31,713 bases of DNA from UMGS973 sp963609975 (GTDB taxonomy: Bacteria; Bacillota; Clostridia; Peptostreptococcales; Anaerovoracaceae): NCBI GenBank assembly GCA_963609975.1, contig CAVDMD010000006.1:1-31713 (forward strand). Direction: 5' to 3'. The position numbers and the translations under genes are program-made. Below, piece after piece: positions 24,772-31,713 of this stretch. Positions within the stretch are counted from its first letter, which is position 1. Each line of letters starts with the position of its first letter. A model generated the notes under the pieces. The model was not told the origin of the DNA, ran no database searches, and saw only the letters and a program-made list of their open reading frames with translations.

Positions 24772-25857
24772 TTATTCTTCATCTTCACTGTCATCTTCTG
24801 CGTATTCCTCAATCTGACTGTCACCGAAATACTGAGAATGACTCTTGATATCTATTTTCCAGCCGCACAGTCTTGCTGCAAGTCTTACATTCTGACCCTC
24901 CTTGCCGATTGCAAGAGAAAGCTGATAGTCGGGAACTACTGCAAGTGCGGATTTTTCTTCCTCGTCAATTATTACTTCTTCAACCTTTGCAGGGCTCAAT
25001 ACATTTTTGATAAGCACCTTAGGGTCATCGCTCCATGTGATTATGTCTATTTTTTCTCCGAACAGCTCGTCTACCACCGTCTGAACTCTGACGCCTCTGT
25101 TGCCTACGCAGGCTCCTACCGGATCCACGTTCTCATCCTCTGTGTAAACCGCCATCTTGGTTCTTGAGCCTGCCTCTCTTGCTATGCTTTTGATTTCAAC
25201 TGTTCCGTCCTGTATTTCGGGAACTTCAAGCTCAAACAGTCTTTTGACTATGGCAGGGTGGGATCTTGAAAGGAATACCTGAGGCCCTTTCGCTGTTTTT
25301 TTGACATCCATTATATATACTTTGATTCTGTCGTTGACTTTGTATTTTTCACCCGGAACCTGCTCTGTCACAGGAAGCAGTGCTTCTGTCCTGCCCATGT
25401 CAACAAATATCGTACCGTTTGAAATTCTCTGAACAACTCCTGTTACCATTTCGCCCTGTCTTTCGATGTAGTTGTCAAACACCATGCCGCGCTCGGCCTC
25501 TCTGATTCTCTGCACTACAACCTGCTTGGCCGTCTGCGCTGCGATTCTGCCGAAATCTTTAGGGGTTACCTGATACTCAACGATATCGCCTACTTCATAT
25601 CTCGGATCTATCTCCTGAGCCTCTTCAAGAGAAATCTGCGTAAGCTCATCTTCGATTTCCTCTACAACATCCATTCTCATAAACACATCAATGTCTCCTG
25701 CATCTCTGTCGATATTGACTCTGACATTCTGTGATGTGCCGTAGTTTTTTTTGTATGCTGAAACCAGCGCCAGCTCTATCGCCTCGATAAGTATATCCTT
25801 TGAAATACCTTTTTCTTTTTCAAGATCATAAATAGCATCAATAAATTCTTTGTTCAT
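24772..25857 (-). CDS. nusA: transcription termination/antitermination factor NusA
   Basis: A 361-residue transcription factor binding RNA polymerase and nascent RNA. The N-terminal domain (about 1-120) is followed by an S1 domain (about 135-200) and two KH domains (GACVGNRGVRVQTVVDEL and LAIGKEGQNVRLAARL). It ends in an acidic tail. It lacks the extra C-terminal repeats of enterobacterial NusA, as usual in Firmicutes. Confidence 0.97.
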   Translation of the reverse strand: MNKEFIDAIYDLEKEKGISKDILIEAIELALVSAYKKNYGTSQNVRVNIDRDAGDIDVFMRMDVVEEIEDELTQISLEEAQEIDPRYEVGDIVEYQVTPKDFGRIAAQTAKQVVVQRIREAERGMVFDNYIERQGEMVTGVVQRISNGTIFVDMGRTEALLPVTEQVPGEKYKVNDRIKVYIMDVKKTAKGPQVFLSRSHPAIVKRLFELEVPEIQDGTVEIKSIAREAGSRTKMAVYTEDENVDPVGACVGNRGVRVQTVVDELFGEKIDIITWSDDPKVLIKNVLSPAKVEEVIIDEEEKSALAVVPDYQLSLAIGKEGQNVRLAARLCGWKIDIKSHSQYFGDSQIEEYAEDDSEDEE

Positions 25858-25876
25858 TTTCTTTCTTTTTGCCTCC

Positions 25877-26350
25877 TTAGAAAATTACCGCCAGATTGGT
25901 CTTGGCCACCTTGTCAAACGGCAGCTCCACTGTTTTGCCGTTTTCTTCTATAGTAAGAATGTTTTCATCAAGTCCTTTTAGTATGCCCTGATAGGTTTTT
26001 TTGCCGCCTATGCCGCTGTAAAGCTTCACATCGACAAGCTGCCCCGCATATCTTCTGTAATGCTCCTCTGTAATCAGGGCTCTGTCCATTCCCGGAGATG
26101 AAACCTCCAGATAATAGTTCTGCTCTATAGGGTCTGTCTCGTCAAGTTTCTCGCTTAAAAACCTGCTGACCAGTTCGCAGTCATCTGTACTGATATAGCC
26201 CTCTGTTCCCTCAGATTTATCTATATACACTCTGAGAAACCAGTCTTTGCCTTCTTTTTGGAACTCCACATTGTACAGCTCCAGATTGTGCTCCGCCAGA
26301 AAGTCTGCCGACATTTCGGATACAAGAGCTCTGATATTAATCTTTGCCAT
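25877..26350 (-). CDS. rimP: ribosome maturation factor RimP
   Basis: A 157-residue factor for early 30S assembly. The family motifs YYLEVSSPGMDRAL and, earlier, SEGTEGYISTDDCELVSRFL are clear. It is the first gene of the nusA-infB operon, with GGAGG just before the ATG and a hairpin 22 bases upstream. Confidence 0.95.
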   Translation of the reverse strand: MAKINIRALVSEMSADFLAEHNLELYNVEFQKEGKDWFLRVYIDKSEGTEGYISTDDCELVSRFLSEKLDETDPIEQNYYLEVSSPGMDRALITEEHYRRYAGQLVDVKLYSGIGGKKTYQGILKGLDENILTIEENGKTVELPFDKVAKTNLAVIF

Positions 26351-26371
26351 TTTGCCTCCATATAAAACTTA

Positions 26372-26394
26372 AAGAGCAGACGTTATCTGCTCTT
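26372..26394 (-). promoter_or_regulatory. leader hairpin of the rimP-nusA-infB operon
   Basis: A perfect nine-pair stem, AAGAGCAGA/TCTGCTCTT, with a five-base loop lies just upstream of the ribosome binding site. On the transcript it is followed by a moderately T-rich tract (TAAGTTTTAT), so it could act as an attenuator. Confidence 0.65.
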
Positions 26395-26426
26395 CAAACT
26401 AATCGGTCTAAAATTATTGCATCTCT

Positions 26427-26455
26427 ATGGTACCATAAGTATTCACAAAGTGCAA
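26427..26455 (-). promoter_or_regulatory. weak candidate promoter for the rimP operon
   Basis: TTGCAC (26450-26455) and TACCAT (26427-26432), spaced by 17 bases. The -10 region lies in an ATGGTACCAT palindrome. The consensus match is poor. I see no clear terminator after rpoZ, so read-through from gmk-rpoZ is also possible. Confidence 0.3.
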
Positions 26456-26493
26456 GGAAAAGAATAAAAAAATGGTAAAATCGGAACTGAATC

Positions 26494-26709
26494 TTAAATT
26501 CCACCCTGCGGCTCTGCTTCTCTCCTGTAGGTAATCAGGTCTTCCGCTATCTCGTTTGCAGCGATTGAAACAGGTTTTTCGACATCTGCCTCTGTAAGCT
26601 TCGGCAGTCCTCTTGTAATGTCTCTTGCTCTCTTGGCCGCAAGGATAACAAGTGTATATCTTGAATCCGCCTTTTTTCTTATTTCATTAACTGAAGGGTA
26701 TAACATCAT
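26494..26709 (-). CDS. rpoZ: RNA polymerase omega subunit
   Basis: A 71-residue omega subunit that stabilises the beta' subunit. The family motif DSRYTLVILAAKRARDI is near residues 15-31. Directly follows and overlaps gmk by 4 bases, the usual gmk-rpoZ pair. Confidence 0.93.
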   Translation of the reverse strand: MMLYPSVNEIRKKADSRYTLVILAAKRARDITRGLPKLTEADVEKPVSIAANEIAEDLITYRREAEPQGGI

Positions 26710-27320
26710 AATACAAGTTCCTCCTTATATTTATTCACTATATATTCCACACTGTCCGATACTTTGGCGTGCTCTGCTCTGATTATGCAGGCAGCCGCAT
26801 CTACAGCTCTGTCCAGATTGTCATTGACTATATAATAGTCGTAGCCTTTGATACACTCGATTTCTTTGAGTGTGGTGCTGAGCCTGAGTTCTATGTTCTC
26901 CGGCGTTTCGGTGCCGCGCTCCGTCAGGCGTTTTCTCAGCTCTGTCAGCGACGGCGGAAGCACAAATATCAGAACTGCTTCGGGATATGCCGCTTTTGCC
27001 TGCGCCGCACCCTGCATCTCTATCTCAAGGAGCACATCTCTGCCCTGCTCAAGCTTCTCTATTACTCTGGCCTTGGGAGTCCCGTAATAGTTCCTGTAAA
27101 TTCTGGCATACTCCATAAGACCGCCTGCGGCTATCTGGTTTTCAAATTCCTCGTGAGTCACGAAAAAATAACTCTCGCCATGTACCTCGCCGGCTCTGGG
27201 TTCTCTGGTAGTCATGGAAACAGACAAATCAATATCAAGTTTTTCGAGAAGTTCCCTGCATATAGTTCCCTTGCCTACTCCTGAGGGACCGGAAATAACA
27301 AAAACCTTGCCTTTTTTCAT
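26706..27320 (-). CDS. gmk: guanylate kinase
   Basis: A 204-residue kinase converting GMP to GDP with ATP. The P-loop SGPSGVGKGT is near residues 9-18 and the GMP-binding region TTREPRAGEVHGESYFF follows. I chose ATG 27318-27320 because it has an AAGGAG site; a longer frame would begin next to the -10 element. A single promoter serves gmk and rpoZ. Confidence 0.95.
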   Translation of the reverse strand: MKKGKVFVISGPSGVGKGTICRELLEKLDIDLSVSMTTREPRAGEVHGESYFFVTHEEFENQIAAGGLMEYARIYRNYYGTPKARVIEKLEQGRDVLLEIEMQGAAQAKAAYPEAVLIFVLPPSLTELRKRLTERGTETPENIELRLSTTLKEIECIKGYDYYIVNDNLDRAVDAAACIIRAEHAKVSDSVEYIVNKYKEELVL

Positions 27321-27357
27321 TGACAGCTCCTTAAAAACATCTTTTGTGCAGTAAAAT

Positions 27358-27386
27358 ATTATACCACGCATACAGCGCCAAGTCCA
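27358..27386 (-). promoter_or_regulatory. gmk-rpoZ promoter
   Basis: TGGACT (27381-27386) and a perfect TATAAT (27358-27363) on the minus strand, spaced by 17 bases. A TGG right before TATAAT makes an extended -10. Confidence 0.75.
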
Positions 27387-27583
27387 GCAAAAACCAAGTT
27401 TTTATCAATTTTTTGTGACCTTACTGAATTGTAAAAGTAAATTCCACACCAACCCATCCGATATGCGAATATTCTGTTGCGTATCGTGAAAAAAACTGAT
27501 AAACTCCATAGTAAGAAGTAAAAATTTCGCAAATATCAAGAAAACGCAGCAGTCAATCGTCCGCACCAAAGATAAAATTTTTC

Positions 27584-27886
27584 GTGGGAGATTATGTATT
27601 CGTCAGAGACGGAGCTGTCAGCTGTGATGCCAAGCAAAATACTGTTGATGATATATCTGATGCAACCGGCGTCTGCTCGATAGCCGGAAGATATTTACCC
27701 AGGCGCCCTTACTGCGGACAGACGCACGAGGTCGCCGAAGATAATATACGGTTCTTCGGGAAGTCTTGAATATATACCAAAAACACATACGAAGCAGCTC
27801 TGAAACGGATATTCAAAGCTGCAAAGGAATTATTTGAACAGGCTTTTGAAAGGTCGCAGAAAAGCGGCTTTTCAAAAGCAGTTTAG
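27584..27886 (+). pseudogene. unidentified degraded coding remnant
   Basis: A reading frame with protein-like composition (VGDYVFVRDGAVSCDAK..., later AALKRIFKAAKELFEQAF). It is broken by TGA at 27767-27769 and continues in the same frame to TAG at 27884-27886. I do not recognise a family. No convincing ribosome binding site precedes GTG 27584. An inverted repeat (GCTTTTGAAA/TTTCAAAAGC, 27842-27879) lies in its end. Confidence 0.35.
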
Positions 27887-27902
27887 TTAGCATACACTAA
27901 CT
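27885..27902. promoter_or_regulatory. palindromic operator candidate (DtxR-family-like)
   Basis: AGTTAG-CATACA-CTAACT is a perfect six-base inverted repeat. It overlaps a possible -10 (TACACT, 27893-27898) with a weak -35 (TTCAAA, 27871-27876) on the plus strand. The TTAG/CTAA arms recall boxes bound by DtxR-type metal-dependent repressors; this is inference. Confidence 0.45.
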
Positions 27903-28227
27903 GATATTGAAAAAAGAAGTAAAGAAAGGATAGTCGAACTGACATGGGAGAAATTAAATCGAATTGTGTTATTACTGCGGGTAACAAGCGGAGCAGTGTA
28001 TTTGCTTCTCTGCTGCGCAGTTTATATAAGATCTCCGGCGCAAAAAAGACGCTTGGTCTGCCGGAGGACAAACTGCGAAAGGAAATCGAAAAGCAGAACC
28101 GGCATAGGCATGGACGATCCCATGCGCACAGGAGTTAAGACCCTGCATCACCGCAAAGGACAAGCACAAAAATTGGCTGTTCGGTATGGCGGTGCTTGCA
28201 GGCAGGAAACGAGGAGGCAAAATAACA
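27903..28227 (+). other. no intact gene; possible coding remnants
   Basis: Short frames exist, for example one at 27944-28138 and another holding a hydrophobic stretch (SGAVYLLLCCAVYIR). They change frame several times, lack good start sites and match nothing I know. Together they look like a decayed gene in front of the membrane protein at 28228. Confidence 0.35.
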
Positions 28228-28548
28228 GTGAAATGGCTTATAATACCCGCATTTTGGTTTCTGTACTGGGGCATATGTTTTTTATGCACAGGAACGGATA
28301 AGAAAAACCTCGCCGGTCTGCGCTCATATCCCGATGCAGTGCAGGACATCGTCTGTGAAAAGCTTGGTGGCAGGGCTCCGAAAGAAAAGTCCATGTCCGC
28401 AACTTTGCTGATTAACCTTGTTCTTTTCACCGCAGTATTTTGCGTAATCGGACTCATTTTTCGGGAGGTCCTTGCCTTTGGCGGCTATCTCCCGGCATTC
28501 CGGTATTTTCTCATTCTCGGAGAAGGACTGGGGCTGTTCGATTTTCTG
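28228..28548 (+). CDS. membrane protein, 3' part lost in assembly gap
   Basis: At least 107 residues starting at GTG 28228, with GAGGAGG ten bases upstream. One membrane segment lies at the N-terminus (KWLIIPAFWFLYWGICFLC), followed by a charged stretch and two further hydrophobic segments. It is cut by the run of N. I do not recognise a family. The transglutaminase-like frame after the gap is in a different phase, so these are probably two genes. Confidence 0.55.
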
Positions 28549-28838
28549 NNNNNNNNNNNNNNNNNNNNNNNNNNNNNNNNNNNNNNNNNNNNNNNNNNNN
28601 NNNNNNNNNNNNNNNNNNNNNNNNNNNNNNNNNNNNNNNNNNNNNNNNNNNNNNNNNNNNNNNNNNNNNNNNNNNNNNNNNNNNNNNNNNNNNNNNNNNN
28701 NNNNNNNNNNNNNNNNNNNNNNNNNNNNNNNNNNNNNNNNNNNNNNNNNNNNNNNNNNNNNNNNNNNNNNNNNNNNNNNNNNNNNNNNNNNNNNNNNNNN
28801 NNNNNNNNNNNNNNNNNNNNNNNNNNNNNNNNNNNNNN
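28549..28838. other. assembly gap (290 N)
   Basis: Undetermined bases. The true gap length may differ, so phase relations across it cannot be trusted. Confidence 1.
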
Positions 28839-29432
28839 AGAGCGATTTACAATTATGTCCGTGACGAGATACTGTTTGGCTACAATACCGATGACAGCAT
28901 ACCCGCCTCGAAGGTGCTTGCCGACGGCTACGGTCAGTGCAACACCAAGGGGACACTGTTCATGGCGCTGCTGCGCGGCTGCGGCATTCCCTGCCGTGTC
29001 CACGGCTTTACCATCGACAAAAGACTGCAAAAGGGTGCAATGACAGGGCTCGTGTATGCCCTCGCACCTAAAAATGTGTTTCACAGCTGGGTGGAGGTAT
29101 ATCTGGACGGCGTCTGGTATGAGCTTGAGGCGTTTATTCTCGACAGAGCTTATCTTGAAAGTCTGCAGGCGGCCAACCCCGATTGTACCGGCGAGTTCTG
29201 CGGCTACGGTGTGGCAGTGCGGGATTTTCGCCGCCCTGTAATAGACTTTAACCGCAACAGCACATATATCCAGAGCGAAGGCATCAATCAGGACTTCGGC
29301 GTGTATGACAGCCCTGACGAGCTGCTGCGGGAGCATCATCAGGAAATATCGCGGCTGAAATCGTTTGTCTACCGGAACCTCGGGCGGCATCTGATGAACT
29401 CTAATGTAAAAAGAATCCGAAACAAGAAATAA
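28839..29432 (+). CDS. transglutaminase-like protein, N-terminus in the gap
   Basis: The C-terminal 197 residues of a transglutaminase/cysteine protease-like protein. The nucleophile Cys is in GYGQCNTKGTLF and the catalytic His in FHSWVEVYLDGVWYELE; an acidic third residue should lie a few residues further on. The start is in the N run. The coding sequence is noticeably GC-rich (39 of 60 bases in 28921-28980), unlike its AT-rich surroundings, hinting at transfer. Followed by a terminator. Substrate unknown. Confidence 0.8.
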   Translation, partial: RAIYNYVRDEILFGYNTDDSIPASKVLADGYGQCNTKGTLFMALLRGCGIPCRVHGFTIDKRLQKGAMTGLVYALAPKNVFHSWVEVYLDGVWYELEAFILDRAYLESLQAANPDCTGEFCGYGVAVRDFRRPVIDFNRNSTYIQSEGINQDFGVYDSPDELLREHHQEISRLKSFVYRNLGRHLMNSNVKRIRNKK

Positions 29433-29436
29433 TCCC

Positions 29437-29477
29437 GGGCAGCGCTGCATTGTGTGCGGCGCTGCCTGAAATTTTTT
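29437..29477 (+). terminator. terminator after the transglutaminase-like gene
   Basis: GGCAGCGC (29438-29445) and GCGCTGCC (29459-29466) form an eight-pair stem, followed after a few bases by ATTTTTT. Confidence 0.8.
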
Positions 29478-29531
29478 GCAGCCTATTCTAACTGAAACGC
29501 AATACACAAATCCGTCAAAGGAGTACTTAAC

Positions 29532-30042
29532 ATGGAAGAAAAGAAAAAATCATGGGTAAGCTGGCTGCTTGCATGGTCAGCCCCGCAAAAGCCTCTGTAT
29601 CTGTGGAGCGTGCTGCGTGCTGCAGGCAATGTAATATTAAAGAGCATTCCGTATTTTCTGATTGCGGATATTGTACGGATGCTTCTGAGCGGAGAAACAA
29701 AGCTTTCTGCCTGCCTTGGAAAAAGCAAGGCAGCTCATGGAGAAGCTCGGCGTATGGGAGCTTTGCGATAAGCATCCCATGGCGCTATCCGGCGGACAGA
29801 AACAGCGCATTGCCATTTGTTCCGCAGTCCTTGCGGGGAAAGATATTCTGGTTTTTGACGAACCGACAAGCGGTCCGGATTATAAACATATGACAGGTAC
29901 AGCAGAACTTTTCAGGGAGCTTCGCAGCATGGGAAAAAGCATTTTTATCATCACCCACGACAGTGAGCTCATCGAAAGATGCTGCACCTGTGAACTAAAT
30001 ATATCCGGCGGAAAGGCCGGTCTGTATATGCGCAGCATTTGA
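29532..30042 (+). pseudogene. collapsed ABC transporter remnant
   Basis: It begins like the N-terminus of a fused permease/ATPase half-transporter (AWSAPQKPLYLWSVLRAAGN...), with ATG 29532 and an AAGGAG site. After about 60 residues the frame jumps near 29700-29720. The downstream part is the C-terminal half of an ABC ATPase: signature LSGGQKQR, Walker B DILVFDEPTSGPD and switch ITHD. No Walker A exists, so the product cannot be a working ATPase. The C-terminal half looks closer to ECF-type (EcfA) ATPases than to the N-terminal part, so a deletion probably fused two neighbouring genes. Confidence 0.8.
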
Positions 30043-30216
30043 CCGTGAACATTTCAGCTCCTACAGTTGTTTTTTTCATTCACGGAGTGCCAAACTCCCG
30101 AATATAATGACGGTACTGACACAGTAAATCGGAATATATTGTACTTTCTGTGTCATATATTATCTGTAAATGTCTGTGCCTGTCTGATTTTTGATTGATT
30201 TTTACCCCTAAGGTTC
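30043..30216 (+). other. intergenic, AT-rich, one weak inverted repeat
   Basis: CCGTGAA (30043-30049) and TTCACGG (near 30075-30081) form an inverted pair with a 25-base loop containing a T-run. It is possibly a weak terminator. Nothing else is recognised. Confidence 0.35.
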
Positions 30217-30246
30217 TTGATAAATGCATATATTGCGTGATATACT
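30217..30246 (+). promoter_or_regulatory. promoter of the L,D-transpeptidase gene
   Basis: TTGATA (30217-30222) and TATACT (30241-30246), spaced by 18 bases, with TGA directly before the -10 (extended -10). Confidence 0.75.
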
Positions 30247-30280
30247 GAGACTTGTATTTTAGAAACAGGAAAGGTCAGAG

Positions 30281-31711
30281 ATGAATAAAAAAATATCACT
30301 TGTTTTATCGGTTTTAATTGTTCTTTCATCTGTCAATTTCGCATTTGCCGAAACATCAGGCGACACAGCAGTTTCCGGCTGGAATGCCGAACACACAGTC
30401 TATCTTGATGATGCGCTTAATCCGGCCAGGGGAATTGTGCTTATTGACGGGATATATTACAGTTTTTCAGATGACGGAATACTTCAAAAGAGTGTCTACG
30501 GGGTGAACCCCGCAGACGGCAAACTCTATTATTTCGGCGATGACGGCAGCGGCAGCCTTTATACAGGCATATATGACGGGGAATACTATGCTGACGGGGT
30601 TAAAGACATACCTGCGGTATCGGGCATCACCGGATCTGATGACGGCAATTATTACTATATTGACGCTTCCGGCAACACTTTCGCTCCGGCAGGTTCAGGC
30701 GTATACAAAGCGGACAACGGCAAAAGATACTATTTTTACAGCAACGGCTCCGTAGCCTATACCTCAAAAGCAGAAATCAAAACAATAGACGGCAAAGCCT
30801 ACTGTTTTAACAGTGATTCCTCCGTCAAATCGACAGGCAAAACATACTTTGCCAAAATTTCGGGCAAAACATACTGCATCGGCAGCAAAGGCTATCTGCT
30901 CACAGGCTGGCAGACCGTAAACGGCAGCAGATACTATATGAGCAAGACAAACTATGCCCGCATTGAGAATAAAATCACTACTGTTTCAGGCAGCAAATAC
31001 TGGTTTGACAAAACAGGCAAGGTTGTGACGTCCAAATGGAAATACAAAGACGGTTTCAAGAGATACTATTTCGACAAAAAAGGCAAAATGGTGAAAAACA
31101 CCTCAAAGAAAATAGGGAGCTATGTCTACTATTTCAACAAGAACGGCGTGCTTCAGAAAAACCTCATCAGCTACAAGGGCTATGACTGGGTGCTGTCGCA
31201 TCCTCTTAAAATAAGTGTAAACCGCACCAAAAATACCATAACCATTTATGCCGCAGGCAGTGACGGTATCTACGACATTCCTGTCAAAGCCATGATATGC
31301 ACCGTGGGTTCCGCATCAAGACCTACCGACAAGGGCACCTACCGGACAGGATATATATACAGATGGAAAGATCTTGGCGGCCGTACCGAGTATCAGGATA
31401 ACGGCGATGTTGTATACGGTCAGTATGTAACCCATTTTTATGGCGCTATGTATTTTCACTCCGTATGCTATACCGAAAACGGCAACAATCACACACTGCT
31501 TACCGGAGCATACAACTGGCTTGGCAACAGCGGCTCACACGGCTGTGTAAGACTCAGATGCTCAGATGCAAAGATTATCTACAAGCTGGCCGCCAGACAG
31601 CGCTGCAAGGTTGTGGTTTATGACTCAAGCTATGCGGGACCGTTCGGAAAACCTAAGCTTGAAAAAATTCCGTCATGGCAGAATTACGATCCGACAGATA
31701 CAAACGCATAA
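30281..31711 (+). CDS. secreted L,D-transpeptidase with cell-wall-binding repeats
   Basis: A 476-residue protein. The signal peptide is at residues 1-24 (MNKKISLVLSVLIVLSSVNF...FAFA). Residues about 45-300 hold many Tyr/Gly-rich repeats (KLYYFGDDG, KRYYFYSNGS, SKYWFDKTGK) of the choline/glucan-binding type that attach proteins to the wall. A YkuD domain (about 303-455) has the catalytic HGC motif in SHGCVRL (Cys422) and an upstream His in YFHSVCY. Such enzymes make 3-3 peptidoglycan crosslinks or attach proteins. Own promoter; AAAGG site near the ATG; complete, ending at TAA just before the window end. Confidence 0.92.
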   Translation: MNKKISLVLSVLIVLSSVNFAFAETSGDTAVSGWNAEHTVYLDDALNPARGIVLIDGIYYSFSDDGILQKSVYGVNPADGKLYYFGDDGSGSLYTGIYDGEYYADGVKDIPAVSGITGSDDGNYYYIDASGNTFAPAGSGVYKADNGKRYYFYSNGSVAYTSKAEIKTIDGKAYCFNSDSSVKSTGKTYFAKISGKTYCIGSKGYLLTGWQTVNGSRYYMSKTNYARIENKITTVSGSKYWFDKTGKVVTSKWKYKDGFKRYYFDKKGKMVKNTSKKIGSYVYYFNKNGVLQKNLISYKGYDWVLSHPLKISVNRTKNTITIYAAGSDGIYDIPVKAMICTVGSASRPTDKGTYRTGYIYRWKDLGGRTEYQDNGDVVYGQYVTHFYGAMYFHSVCYTENGNNHTLLTGAYNWLGNSGSHGCVRLRCSDAKIIYKLAARQRCKVVVYDSSYAGPFGKPKLEKIPSWQNYDPTDTNA

Positions 31712-31713
31712 AT

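Noticed and set aside
28485..29507. A long minus-strand frame across the gap
   Set aside because: Much of it is undetermined bases, and the rest is the complement of the transglutaminase-like gene, which has clear catalytic motifs.

Overview
The window looks like the chromosome of a low-to-mid GC, strictly anaerobic member of the Clostridia (Bacillota). Three things point there: an SCIFF ranthipeptide precursor with its radical SAM maturase (a clostridial hallmark), a monomeric group B-type [FeFe] hydrogenase, and an infB operon of Gram-positive layout (rimP-nusA-ylxR-ylxQ-infB-rbfA-nrnA). I cannot name the genus. Ribosome binding sites are strong (AGGAG/GGAGG), and several genes use TTG or GTG starts.

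Layout. 1-1.74 kb (+): an ECF sigma factor overlaps its anti-sigma gene, which is broken by one in-frame TAA. 1.75-3.4 kb (-): an alpha/beta hydrolase and an AlkD-like HEAT-repeat protein. 3.6-10.2 kb (-): a complete F1Fo ATP synthase operon (atpI-like, B, E, F, H, A, G, D, C), with a good promoter at 10.35 kb and a terminator at 3.57 kb. 10.6-14.3 kb (+): an ABC ATPase and a large FtsX-type permease with an extracytoplasmic coiled coil. 14.4-15.9 kb (-): an AlbA_2/Schlafen-type regulator-like gene whose promoter is covered by an 11-bp-phased repeat array and which is flanked by a 46-bp direct repeat. 16.07-17.5 kb (-): the [FeFe] hydrogenase. 17.7-19.95 kb (-): the SCIFF precursor (48 aa), its maturase and a polytopic membrane protein. 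20.05-26.35 kb (-): the translation/transcription-factor operon nrnA to rimP. 26.5-27.3 kb (-): rpoZ and gmk. 27.4-30.05 kb (+): a decayed region with gene remnants, a 290-base assembly gap, a membrane protein cut by the gap, the C-terminal part of a transglutaminase-like protein, and a collapsed ABC transporter remnant. 30.3-31.7 kb (+): a secreted L,D-transpeptidase with cell-wall-binding repeats.

How the genes work together. Most of the window is housekeeping: energy coupling (ATP synthase), H2 metabolism (hydrogenase), translation initiation and ribosome maturation (rimP, infB, rbfA), transcription elongation and RNA polymerase (nusA, rpoZ), and nucleotide or nanoRNA turnover (gmk, nrnA). 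The most distinctive parts are the SCIFF operon and the AlbA_2 unit. The SCIFF peptide carries Gly at the position that, from memory, is the Thr crosslink acceptor in the studied peptide. The operon has an intercistronic hairpin and a membrane protein as its last gene. The AlbA_2 promoter lies inside six direct repeats spaced one helical turn apart. Promoters, terminators and operators below were read by eye, and family names come from recognised motifs; no database search was run.
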